A stretch of DNA of 15,904 nt, taken from contig CAMHPM010000006.1 in assembly GCA_946187025.1 (NCBI GenBank), positions 1 to 15,904 of the forward strand. Reading direction: 5' to 3'. The position numbers were made by a program, and so were the translations under genes. Of the stretch, positions 1 through 6,857 are shown one piece after another. Position 1 is the stretch's first letter, and each line of letters opens with the position of its first letter. The stretch is from an uncultured Prevotellaceae bacterium (GTDB taxonomy: Bacteria > Bacteroidota > Bacteroidia > Bacteroidales > Bacteroidaceae). The notes under the pieces are model-generated. The model had not been told where the DNA came from, did no database searches, and was given only the letters and a program-made list of their open reading frames with translations.

Positions 1-290
1 ACTGCAACCTCTCCAACTTCCTCTACAGGCCCGACCCCTCGTCGCCTGCAGGCTACCACATCACGACCATCGACATCAACCGCTCGACATTTGCCTGCCA
101 GCCTACACGCAGCCAGTGCCTGAAGAGCCTGATGCGTATCACCCACATACGTGGGCTGCTCGCAACGCTTGTCGGCAGCTATGCCAGGCAGCGAGGATGG
201 GATGAGGCCGCGAGTGTGGAGTATGTGATGCGCTGTCTCGACAGTTTTGAAAAACGTAAGCGATTTCTCAATAAATTGAAAGGTAAATGA
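1..290 (+). CDS. C-terminal fragment of a probable lipopolysaccharide (Kdo/WaaP-type) kinase
   Basis: An open frame enters from the left edge (first full codon at base 3) and ends at TGA 288-290, giving about 95 C-terminal residues. It contains ITTIDINRSTF, which resembles the (V/I)DxNRxRF stretch near the kinase metal-binding region of Bacteroidota Kdo/WaaP (InaA-like) lipopolysaccharide kinases. A helical tail with YARQRGWD and a basic C-terminus (FEKRKRFLNKLKGK) follows. Such enzymes phosphorylate the Kdo or heptose of the LPS inner core at the cytoplasmic face of the inner membrane. The N-terminal ATP-binding part lies outside the window, so the family call rests on this short motif and overall resemblance. 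The stop overlaps the next gene's start as ATGA (287-290), which suggests coupled translation. Confidence 0.6.
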   Translation, partial: CNLSNFLYRPDPSSPAGYHITTIDINRSTFACQPTRSQCLKSLMRITHIRGLLATLVGSYARQRGWDEAASVEYVMRCLDSFEKRKRFLNKLKGK

Positions 291-913
291 CACGTCCCGA
301 TTTCGAAGCCTGCATTGCCCGCTGGCAGGAAACCATAGAGGCAATACGCCAGTCGGCTTTCAATCTTCATGCCAGTGTGAACCAAACCTACGACGGCACC
401 CACCCCTACAGCCTTCATCTGCAGATGGTGGCCGACGGAGTGCTGAGATATGGCCACTCGGTTTGCGCCTGTGCCGACGATGTGTTGCCGATAGTCTTTG
501 GTGCCTATTTCCACGACAGTATAGAAGATGCACGCCTCACCTACAACGATGTGACCCGCATTGCCAGCCGCTACATGACGACCTCACAGGCACATATGGC
601 GGCCGAGATAGTGTATGCCCTGACCAACGACAAGGGGCGCACACGTGCCGAGCGTGCAGGTGAGCGCTATTATCAAGGCATCCGCACCACACCCTATGCG
701 CCACTTGTGAAACTGGCCGACCGATTGGCAAACACCTCATATTCGGCCAGCCATACCAACGAGGCCAACCGGCACATGCAAACGGTATATGCCAACGAGT
801 TCACACACTTCATGCAGTCGATACGCGCTGAGGGCGACGACCCACGGATGGCGCTTCCACGCGAAATGGCCGACGAGCTGGCCTGCATTTCGACAGGGCA
901 GAAAGCCCGATGA
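287..913 (+). CDS. Stand-alone HD-domain phosphohydrolase, RelA/SpoT hydrolase-like
   Basis: This 208-residue protein has the pattern of the hydrolase half of RelA/SpoT enzymes. An early histidine lies in HPYSLH (39-44). The HDxxED signature is FHDSIEDA (H76, D77, E80, D81), followed by the typical LTYNDV. A third metal-ligand region is LVKLADRLAN (140-149, D145), which closely matches the VKLADRLHNM stretch of SpoT. No synthetase, TGS or ACT domain follows. The length suits small alarmone hydrolases and related nucleotide phosphohydrolases. Likely role: Mn-dependent removal of pyrophosphate from (p)ppGpp or a similar nucleotide in the cytoplasm. The substrate is inferred, not shown. The start at 287 is supported by the ATGA overlap with the upstream kinase-like gene. 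No promoter is visible between them. Confidence 0.75.
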   Translation: MTRPDFEACIARWQETIEAIRQSAFNLHASVNQTYDGTHPYSLHLQMVADGVLRYGHSVCACADDVLPIVFGAYFHDSIEDARLTYNDVTRIASRYMTTSQAHMAAEIVYALTNDKGRTRAERAGERYYQGIRTTPYAPLVKLADRLANTSYSASHTNEANRHMQTVYANEFTHFMQSIRAEGDDPRMALPREMADELACISTGQKAR

Positions 914-973
914 AATGGCTGTTTCCTTGGTCATGACACGTCGTCTCTACGGATAATAGCAAGAATCGAGCGC

Positions 974-1196
974 CCCATGGAGTTGAAGCCTTAAGTCCAT
1001 GGAGTTGAAGCCTTAAGTCCATGGAGTTGAAGCCTTAAGTCCATGGAGTTAGAGCCTTAAGTCCATGGAGTTGAAGCCTTAAGTCCATGGAGTTGGAGCC
1101 TTAAGTCCATGAAGTTGGAGCCTTAAGTCCGCGAGTGCGGAGTCTCGGGCCTGCGAGTGCGGAGTCTCGGGCCTGCGAGTGCGGACTCTCAGAACA
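974..1196. repeat. Tandem array of ten 22-bp repeats in two sequence types
   Basis: Seven type A units start with TCCATGGAGTTG and end with CCTTAAG. They begin at 974 (first base C), 996, 1018, 1040, 1062, 1084 and 1106. Copies 2, 3 and 5 are identical, and the others differ at one or a few bases. At 1128 the sequence changes to type B, with core GCGAGTGCGGAGTCTCGGG, for three more units (1128, 1150, 1172), the last degenerate. The 22-bp register is unbroken across the change. Type A contains the palindromes TCCATGGA and CTTAAG. A type B unit with its flanks can pair GGCC(TG)CGAG with CTCGGGCC. There are no spacers, so this is not a CRISPR array. A 22-bp unit is not a multiple of three, so it does not encode a peptide repeat. 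Function unknown. Confidence 0.95.
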
Positions 1197-1283
1197 GCAA
1201 AGTAGCGGCCGCACATATCAATTTACCGACATCACACTACAAAATTACCGTCTGTCAAACAATTTATCCCTCATTTTTCGTTC

Positions 1284-1309
1284 TTTGTTCATGAAAAGTC
1301 GTACCTTTG
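1284..1309 (+). promoter_or_regulatory. Candidate Bacteroidota promoter for the thioesterase-tdk run
   Basis: TACCTTTG at 1302-1309 fits the Bacteroidota -7 element TAnnTTTG. A TTTG at 1284-1287 could be the -33 box, but its 14-base spacing is shorter than the usual 19-21. A T-rich stretch ending TTTTTCG (1274-1280) has better spacing but a weaker match. Transcription would start near 1315, about 20 bases before the ATG at 1335. Confidence 0.6.
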
Positions 1310-1334
1310 TGACGTAATATAACCCTCGACGACA

Positions 1335-1760
1335 ATGCTTACAGAAAAGGAATGTGAACTGCTCAACCAACACGTTGCCGGCACCATGATGGAGGCACTC
1401 GGCATGACTTTCGAGCCCACGGCCGACGACTCGGCAGTGGTGAGTATGCCTATCAGTGCAGCCAACAGGCAGCACCAGGGCATAGTCCACGGCGGAGCCT
1501 ATCTGGCCATGGCCGAGACGGCAGCCGGAGCCGGTTCGCTGCATGTGGCCGGGATGGGAGCCGGTGTGTGCGGTGTCGAGGTGAGTGGAAACCACCTACA
1601 CATGTCGCCTACACATGGCACCATATATGCACGTGCCACGCTGCTGACAGCCGGACACACGCTGCATGTGTGGAATGTTGACATCACGGCAGCCGACGGT
1701 ACATTGCTGTCAACGGCCCGGGTCGTGAACCGTATTTTGCAACCAACCGAAAACCAATAA
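1335..1760 (+). CDS. PaaI/YbgC-type hotdog-fold acyl-CoA thioesterase
   Basis: This 141-residue protein has the usual length of a single hotdog domain. GIVHGGAYLAMAETAAG (49-65) is the hallmark of the PaaI-type thioesterase family. HGG (52-54) opens the central helix, and E61 is placed where the catalytic acid usually lies. The following strands VCGVEVSGNHL and TIYARATLL, then VWNVDITAADGTLLSTARV, complete the fold. It should hydrolyse an acyl-CoA or aryl-CoA thioester in the cytoplasm. Some relatives serve menaquinone synthesis (DHNA-CoA hydrolysis) and others aromatic catabolism, but no neighbour decides this. It is first in a tight four-gene run, with only 14 bases before the next gene, behind the promoter at 1284-1309. 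Confidence 0.85.
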   Translation: MLTEKECELLNQHVAGTMMEALGMTFEPTADDSAVVSMPISAANRQHQGIVHGGAYLAMAETAAGAGSLHVAGMGAGVCGVEVSGNHLHMSPTHGTIYARATLLTAGHTLHVWNVDITAADGTLLSTARVVNRILQPTENQ

Positions 1761-1774
1761 CCGACCATATCATT

Positions 1775-2086
1775 ATGAAACAGAATGCCATCATCACACT
1801 GCTTGCCGCAATGACCCTCACTGCCTGTGTAGGCAATCAAAACGACACAGCCACATCAACCGAAGCCCCGTTGGCCGAAGAGCCGCAGACGGCCGAGGTG
1901 GTAGGAATCGTGGGCGACGGTACGTCCATGCACGCGCTCGAGCTAATCACACTCGACGGCGGCGACTCGCTTTATTTCACCTATGAGGTGAACTCGACCG
2001 ACGGCATCGAGATTGGCGACACGGTGCGTGTGACCTACGACTACGAACAGGGCGACGACGCTGCACTGAGCATCGTAAAACTATAA
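1775..2086 (+). CDS. Small predicted lipoprotein, unknown function
   Basis: This 103-residue protein starts with Lys-containing MKQN, a hydrophobic stretch (IITLLAAM) and a lipobox LTAC with the acceptor cysteine at position 18. It should therefore be lipidated and periplasm-facing or outer-membrane anchored. The mature part begins with a low-complexity Thr/Glu/Ala linker. It then forms a short acidic beta-rich domain (VVGIVGDGTSMHALELITL ... LYFTYEV ... GDTVRVTYDY) that looks like a small OB or beta-barrel-like fold. No enzyme motif is seen. It lies 14 bases after the thioesterase and 16 bases before the MG2-domain gene, so it is probably co-transcribed with both. Confidence 0.75.
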   Translation: MKQNAIITLLAAMTLTACVGNQNDTATSTEAPLAEEPQTAEVVGIVGDGTSMHALELITLDGGDSLYFTYEVNSTDGIEIGDTVRVTYDYEQGDDAALSIVKL

Positions 2087-2102
2087 AAACGGAACGAGAT
2101 AT

Positions 2103-4925
2103 ATGAAACTGCTGACAAGACACCGGAACCTGGCTTACGGCATCATCACCGTTGCCGTGTGCCTGCTTGGCATACAATGCCTACATGCCACCGAACCCGA
2201 CAAAAAACCAACGGGCCCGGTATTGCCTGTGCAGGAAAAAGTGTATCTCCACTTCGACAACCACTGCTACTTCCAGGGCGACACCATCTGGTACAAGGCA
2301 TACACCGTGCTGGCCGACGACAACAGTCCCGAGCCGCTCAGCCGCATTCTTTACACCGAACTGCTCAACGAGCAAGGCTATGTGTTGGAACGCCAGCAAC
2401 TCGTCATCGACAAGAACGGGCAGGCCGACGGATGCTTTGCCATCAGCGACACAGCCTTTGCTGGATACTACGAGATAAGAGCCTACACCAAGTGGATGCT
2501 CAACTTCGGATACGACTACATCACGTCGTGGAACCAGCCAAAGATACTGTCGATGGGCAAACAATACGACGGACCGATGGTGACACTCGACAGCTACACC
2601 AAAAAGGTGCCGAGGGCCGACTACGAGCAATTGTACATGCAGAAATATAAGCTCGACAACGCAAGGATTGAACCTGGAAGCGACGAGTTTGTGTATTACT
2701 ACAATGAATATACAGACTTGAATATGGGATGCCCCAACGTTGACCCCAACGTGATGACCAACCTATACCGATCGTACAACAACTTGTTCTCAAGAGTTTT
2801 TCCGGTTTATGTGCGTCCCGACAGCGCACACAAATACATGCAGAGGCTGATGCCGACAAAATTCACTATGGGCGACTACGAAGTGTGGTGGAAGACACCC
2901 AAGTTCGACATGAAGTTCTACCCCGAAGGAGGCACCCTGCTCGAAGATGTGCCGTGCCGGGTGGCATGGGAAGCCGTGAATCAGCAGCTCGAGCGTCTCA
3001 ACGTAACCGCCTTTCTTGAAGAAGACGACGTGGTAATCGACACTCTGATGCCGTTTCATGCGGGGCGCGGACTCTTCACCTTCACGCCGAAACATGGGTG
3101 TAGCTACCGTGTGACCTACGAGTCGCACGGCGAGAAATTCAAGTTCAAACTCTCTGAAATAGAGACCGAAGGGGTACGAATGATAGTGGAACAAAGCGAC
3201 GAGGCAGTCTTCTTCAGCACGATACAACGATTTGCCATGCCGCGAAAACTGCATCTCACCATCTTCTGCCGCGGTAAGCAGGTGGAGACATTCGACATGA
3301 ATCCGGGACGGACGGGCAAGTGGGCCACCGCCATGAGCCTCGACGACCTGCCCGAGGGTGTGAACCAGGCAGTGATACACGACGACGACGGCGTGGTGTA
3401 TGCCGACCGCCTGTTCTTCGTCAACAAACTATACGAGTCGAAAGGCAAGATAATGGTAGCCGGAATTGCCAACCGACCATACCGCCCGCTCGAGAAAATA
3501 CGTCTCAACCTGCTGGCAACCGACCCTAAGGGGCGACCACTGCAGGGACAGACCATGTCGGTGGCGGTGCGCGATGCCGGTCAGCTCGACCCCACGTTTG
3601 CAACCGGCAACATCATGACCAACCTGCTGCTCGAGTCAGACATAAAAGGGTTTGTGGAAAACCCCGACTACTACTTCGCGGCCGACGACGAACATCACCG
3701 GCAGGCACTCGACCTGCTGCTCATGGTGCAGGGGTGGCGCCGGTATGAATGGCGCGACGTGATGAATCCTGAGAAGGCAGAACTGAGCTATATGCCCGAA
3801 CAGAAGATGATCATCTCGGGTCAGGCCGTTGCACTGCGCGAGAGCCCGTTTAAGAAGAAAAAGAGCAAGCTGCAGATATCATGCTCGCTCATCAATACCA
3901 ATCTCAATGCCGATGCTGATGAATACTATCGGTTCAAGGGAATAGTCGAGGCCGACTCGCTGGGACGCTTCCAGTTTGCCTACGACCCGTTCTATGGCAA
4001 AATGAAACTGACACTGAGGGCCAAGTTTGTAGATAAACTCGAGAAAAACAAGAAGAAATACGACCTGCTGACCCACGATGTCAACATCTTCCTGCGCAAG
4101 CAATACTACTTCCCTGTGGCGGTGAAGCAATACTCATGGTACGAGAAGAACCAGCCCGACACCATCAAGAACACGAAACTCACGTGGGAAGAGTTTGAGC
4201 AGGATATATATGCGTCGGAGTGGATTCCACTCGTCACCATCAAGAGCAAACGGCGACCACATGCCACCCGGCAGCGCAACCGTCCGGCATACACAGTCAA
4301 TGCCCTCGACTTCGTCAACGACATCTGGGACCAAGGCTTTTGGGACATCGCCGATACATTCGACGGAAACTACATCAGCCTGGGCAGTTATGAAGGCTTT
4401 TTTAGGAACTACACACTGCTGTCATACCACACAACGATACACAACCGCACAGACAGTTGGACAGAGAGTTATGGCGACGGCGACTCAACCGATGTCAACG
4501 TAGAAGAACGGTCGTTCAGGCATGCGGTAAAAGAGTTCTCTGTCATCACCGATGCACCACGCCGACCGGCACCTTTTGAACTCTACAACGAAGATCGCTG
4601 GCCGGCAGGAACCTACACATACGGAGTTGACCGTATAATAAAAGAGACGGTATATACCGACGGTACACAGCTCACGCTCCACGGACGCGAATACAATTTC
4701 CAAGGATTCACCCACCCCGTAGAATACTACAACCCCGACTACAGCCATGCCTCGCTGCCCGAAATACAAGACTACCGACGTACACTCTACTGGAACCCGA
4801 ATGTGACGACCGACCGCTACGGCCAGGCCAGCATCGAGTTCTACAACAACTCGGTATGTACCACGCTCGACGTGTCGGCCGAGGGGCTGACCCGATACGG
4901 ACAATTCCTTGTAACCGACGAATAA
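2103..4925 (+). CDS. Large exported MG2-domain (alpha-2-macroglobulin-like) protein
   Basis: This 940-residue protein has an N-terminal signal (basic MKLLTRHR, then a hydrophobic stretch, likely cleaved after about residue 30). Residues ~43-130 fit an MG2 macroglobulin-like domain: PVQEKVYLHFDNHCYFQGD, WYKAY, ILYTELLNEQG and the FAGYYEIRAYTKWM end. Further beta-sandwich segments follow (FYPEGGTLLEDVPCRVAWEA; then RPYRPLEKIRLNLLATDPKG). The C-terminus has YWNPNVTTDRYGQASIEFYN, the terminal beta-sandwich signature of this Bacteroidota family. Relatives often carry a TonB-plug-like domain before that segment. Here the corresponding part (about 690-890, from the basic IKSKRRPHATRQ onward) shows no clear plug motif. 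No thioester CxEQ motif is seen, so protease trapping of the classical kind is not supported. Probably periplasmic or outer-membrane associated; partner and substrate unknown. Confidence 0.7.
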   Translation: MKLLTRHRNLAYGIITVAVCLLGIQCLHATEPDKKPTGPVLPVQEKVYLHFDNHCYFQGDTIWYKAYTVLADDNSPEPLSRILYTELLNEQGYVLERQQLVIDKNGQADGCFAISDTAFAGYYEIRAYTKWMLNFGYDYITSWNQPKILSMGKQYDGPMVTLDSYTKKVPRADYEQLYMQKYKLDNARIEPGSDEFVYYYNEYTDLNMGCPNVDPNVMTNLYRSYNNLFSRVFPVYVRPDSAHKYMQRLMPTKFTMGDYEVWWKTPKFDMKFYPEGGTLLEDVPCRVAWEAVNQQLERLNVTAFLEEDDVVIDTLMPFHAGRGLFTFTPKHGCSYRVTYESHGEKFKFKLSEIETEGVRMIVEQSDEAVFFSTIQRFAMPRKLHLTIFCRGKQVETFDMNPGRTGKWATAMSLDDLPEGVNQAVIHDDDGVVYADRLFFVNKLYESKGKIMVAGIANRPYRPLEKIRLNLLATDPKGRPLQGQTMSVAVRDAGQLDPTFATGNIMTNLLLESDIKGFVENPDYYFAADDEHHRQALDLLLMVQGWRRYEWRDVMNPEKAELSYMPEQKMIISGQAVALRESPFKKKKSKLQISCSLINTNLNADADEYYRFKGIVEADSLGRFQFAYDPFYGKMKLTLRAKFVDKLEKNKKKYDLLTHDVNIFLRKQYYFPVAVKQYSWYEKNQPDTIKNTKLTWEEFEQDIYASEWIPLVTIKSKRRPHATRQRNRPAYTVNALDFVNDIWDQGFWDIADTFDGNYISLGSYEGFFRNYTLLSYHTTIHNRTDSWTESYGDGDSTDVNVEERSFRHAVKEFSVITDAPRRPAPFELYNEDRWPAGTYTYGVDRIIKETVYTDGTQLTLHGREYNFQGFTHPVEYYNPDYSHASLPEIQDYRRTLYWNPNVTTDRYGQASIEFYNNSVCTTLDVSAEGLTRYGQFLVTDE

Positions 4926-4934
4926 GACACAGAT

Positions 4935-5534
4935 ATGAACAACAGCATAGACTACCGAAACGGAGAAATGATGCGCACCGGACGCATCGAAGTGGTGTGC
5001 GGCTCAATGTTCTCGGGAAAGACCGAAGAACTCATCCGCCGCATGAAACGTGCGCAGTTTGCACACCAGAACGTGGAGATTTTCAAACCTGCAATAGATA
5101 CACGCTACTCGGAAGACGACGTGGTGACCCACGAAGGCGTGTCGATAAACTCCACACCGGTCGATAACTCGTCGAGCATCCTGCTGCTCGGCAGCGACTG
5201 CGACGTGATAGGAATCGACGAGGCACAGTTTTTCGACGACAACCTGGTCGATGTGTGCAACGAGCTGGCGCGTCGCGGAGTGCGCGTGATTGTAGCCGGA
5301 CTCGACATGGACTTCCGTGGCATACCGTTCGGACCCATGCCCGCACTATGTGCCATCGCTGACGACGTGACAAAGGTACACGCCATCTGTGTGCGATGCG
5401 GCGCATTGGCATACGTGTCGCATCGCAAGGTGCAGAACGAGCGGCGCGTACTCCTGGGCGAAGTCAACGAATACGAACCACTCTGCCGGCACTGCTATCA
5501 AGAAGTTATGCGCTCTGCGCAAAGTGAAGAATAA
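4935..5534 (+). CDS. tdk: Thymidine kinase (type II, zinc-containing)
   Basis: This 199-residue enzyme phosphorylates thymidine to dTMP with ATP in the pyrimidine salvage pathway. The P-loop is GSMFSGKT (23-30). The Walker B-like IDEAQFF (94-100) holds the catalytic Glu96. GLDMDFRGIPFG (122-133) is the conserved substrate-side stretch. Zinc ligands are CVRC (152, 155) and CRHC (184, 187), which bracket the lasso loop. Length matches the family. The start at 4935 lies 9 bases after the MG2 gene. An internal Met at residue 12 or 13 would also leave the kinase core intact, so the first dozen residues are uncertain. Its stop codon lies inside a 12-bp direct duplication. Confidence 0.95.
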   Translation: MNNSIDYRNGEMMRTGRIEVVCGSMFSGKTEELIRRMKRAQFAHQNVEIFKPAIDTRYSEDDVVTHEGVSINSTPVDNSSSILLLGSDCDVIGIDEAQFFDDNLVDVCNELARRGVRVIVAGLDMDFRGIPFGPMPALCAIADDVTKVHAICVRCGALAYVSHRKVQNERRVLLGEVNEYEPLCRHCYQEVMRSAQSEE

Positions 5535-5546
5535 AGTGAAGAATAA
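5521..5546. repeat. 12-bp tandem duplication spanning the tdk stop codon
   Basis: AAAGTGAAGAAT occurs at 5521-5532 and again directly at 5533-5544, followed by AA. The copies place two in-frame TAA stops (5532-5534 and 5544-5546) after Ser-Glu-Glu codons. This looks like a recent slippage duplication and has no effect on the protein. Confidence 0.9.
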
Positions 5547-5548
5547 AG

Positions 5549-5660
5549 GGGAGTTAAAGGGTAGTTAAAGGGAAGTTAAAAGGACGATACTTATTGGCGG
5601 CATCATTTGTCCCTTTAACTTCCCTTTAACTTCCTTTTAACTACCTTTTAACTACCAACT
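5549..5660. repeat. Inverted arms of 11-bp tandem repeats; possible bidirectional terminator
   Basis: Three direct copies of the 11-mer AGTTAAAGGGT/A occupy 5552-5562, 5563-5573 and 5574-5584. After 25 bases, four copies of its complement (TCCCTTTAACT and variants) occupy 5610-5620, 5621-5631, 5632-5642 and 5643-5653, with a partial fifth to 5660. The middle left copy matches TCCCTTTAACT perfectly, and the others differ by one or two bases. The whole can fold into a long imperfect hairpin in several registers. It fills the gap between the convergent tdk and recombinase genes, where a two-way terminator would be expected. No classical GC stem with a T-run is seen. A recombination or protein-binding site is the alternative. 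Confidence 0.75.
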
Positions 5661-5667
5661 TAAAACC

Positions 5668-6663
5668 TCAACTGTTGAATATATTTTTCAGAAATTCATC
5701 GTTGGCCCGATGGATAATGTCGTCATCGAGTGCCTTGATATATATCTGAGTAGTCATAATAGAATCGTGTCCCAACCCTTGGCTTATGATGCCGATAGGT
5801 TGGGATTGCTGATACATGTGGCTTGCCCATGAGTGGCGCGCAACGTACGACGAAAGCATCACGTCGGTTCCGATAACACGTGCCAGCAACTTCAGGTTCA
5901 GGTTGAGACTGCGCAGTGCAGTGCGGTATTGTTTGTAGGCTATCAGTGCATCATCGCTTTTAATTATAGGCAGCAGGTATGGTGAGTTTACTGTATATGG
6001 AGCATACCGATTTATGATATCGTGCATCATTGGCGAGATGGCAACACTCATAGGCTGTCCCGTCTTCTTGCGTTTATAGTATATTATATTCTGACTAACA
6101 TCTTGTTTCTGTATATAAACCATATCGACAAACGACATGCCGCGTGCGCAGTAGCTGAACAAGAACCAGTCGCGTGCCATACACAAATTGTCGAGTCGGA
6201 TCTGAAAGTGTTTCAAATTAGGATTAAAGCCATACTCAATCAATGCACTGCGAATGTCGGCCCGTTGCAGCCGGCGTACCACATCGATGCTTGCAGCACG
6301 CTTGCGCGTCTTGGCCACACCCCTATACACAGTGCCGAACGGTCTGTGGTCTTGACAGCCCGTCTGCACGATTGCCCTGTTGTAGATGCTCTGCAAGGCA
6401 CGCATGTAGCACGACGTCGAATTACGTTTCAGACCATGACCATACATCCACGACTGATAGGAATGGATAAGGGATTGTGAAATGTCGTCGATACCGATGT
6501 CGTCGATGCCCAACGAAGCCAGAAAAAGCAACAGGCTGTTGCGCGCACTCGTGTTCTTGTTTGCCTGGCCATAATGCCCACTACGCCTGTCGGCATCAAT
6601 CACCGTGTTGATAAACTCAACGAAACTGCCGTTCGTTACTGATTTTACTAATCTTGCTTCCAT
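5668..6663 (-). CDS. Tyrosine recombinase of the Bacteroidota integrase/invertase type
   Basis: This 331-residue protein has a SAM-like N-terminal core-binding domain (about 10-110, FVEFINTVIDADRR ... SYQSWMYGHGLKRNSTSCYMRAL) and a C-terminal catalytic domain. Catalytic positions can be read in order: Arg in YCARGMSFVDM, Lys in YYKRKKTGQP, SYVARHSWASHM (Arg of the HxxR box, whose first His is replaced by Ser, as in many Bacteroidota recombinases), His in GLGHDSIMTTQIY, and the nucleophile Tyr in that last motif. It should cut and rejoin DNA through a 3'-phosphotyrosine. Relatives include element integrases and the Tsr invertases that flip promoters of surface genes. No other mobile-element gene lies nearby, so it stands alone beside a glycan operon, which favours a local invertase or a relic. 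Target site unknown. Confidence 0.9.
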   Translation of the reverse strand: MEARLVKSVTNGSFVEFINTVIDADRRSGHYGQANKNTSARNSLLLFLASLGIDDIGIDDISQSLIHSYQSWMYGHGLKRNSTSCYMRALQSIYNRAIVQTGCQDHRPFGTVYRGVAKTRKRAASIDVVRRLQRADIRSALIEYGFNPNLKHFQIRLDNLCMARDWFLFSYCARGMSFVDMVYIQKQDVSQNIIYYKRKKTGQPMSVAISPMMHDIINRYAPYTVNSPYLLPIIKSDDALIAYKQYRTALRSLNLNLKLLARVIGTDVMLSSYVARHSWASHMYQQSQPIGIISQGLGHDSIMTTQIYIKALDDDIIHRANDEFLKNIFNS

Positions 6664-6690
6664 GTTTCTACTATTATAATTATTATAATA

Positions 6691-6752
6691 AAAAAATACA
6701 GCATGACTATGATATACAAAAAAAGACCACCACTTGTGTGGTTGTGCTGTAT
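6691..6752 (-). promoter_or_regulatory. Candidate recombinase promoter enclosed by an 8-bp inverted repeat
   Basis: On the minus strand, TTTG (6720-6717) is followed after 18 bases by TATTTTTT (6698-6691), a partial match to the -33/-7 pair. It lies about 30 bases before the recombinase ATG. ATACAGCA (6696-6703) and its exact complement TGCTGTAT (6745-6752) flank the TTTG box. A further small hairpin, ACCAC-TTGT-GTGGT (6729-6742), lies inside. The arms could be an operator, an RNA stem or a very short inversion site. Confidence 0.4.
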
Positions 6753-6764
6753 CAGTAGCCTACA

Positions 6765-6810
6765 TAAAAAGCATGGAGCCCGGCCGTATGGCGGTTCGGC
6801 TCCATGCTTT
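6765..6810 (-). terminator. Rho-independent terminator of the aminoethylphosphonate-glycan operon
   Basis: A perfect 13-bp inverted repeat pairs AAAGCATGGAGCC (6768-6780) with GGCTCCATGCTTT (6798-6810) around a 17-base loop, which can pair further (CCG with CGG). Read on the minus strand the stem is followed by a T-run (CTTTTTATG). It starts about 48 bases after the stop of the GT2 gene and lies before the recombinase promoter, so it separates the two units. Confidence 0.88.
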
Positions 6811-6857
6811 ATGAGCAGTTCTGTGTCTTTGATGATTGTTCTACACAACCACGATCC

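Larger units (their letters stand above)
914..1334. other. Gene-free stretch holding a repeat array and a promoter
   Basis: No convincing coding region is seen on either strand in these 421 bases. Short open frames that cross it run through the tandem repeats in different phases and have no recognisable protein character. The left half is the 22-bp repeat array (974-1196). The right half becomes AT-rich and carries a candidate promoter for the thioesterase gene. Confidence 0.8.

Noticed and set aside
974..1196. CRISPR-like array
   Set aside because: Units are directly adjacent with a 22-base period and no unique spacers, and no cas gene is present.
5668..6663. Evidence for an integrated phage or conjugative element
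   Set aside because: Only the recombinase is present. No structural, mobilisation or att-like direct repeat pair is visible, and flanking genes are ordinary chromosomal ones.
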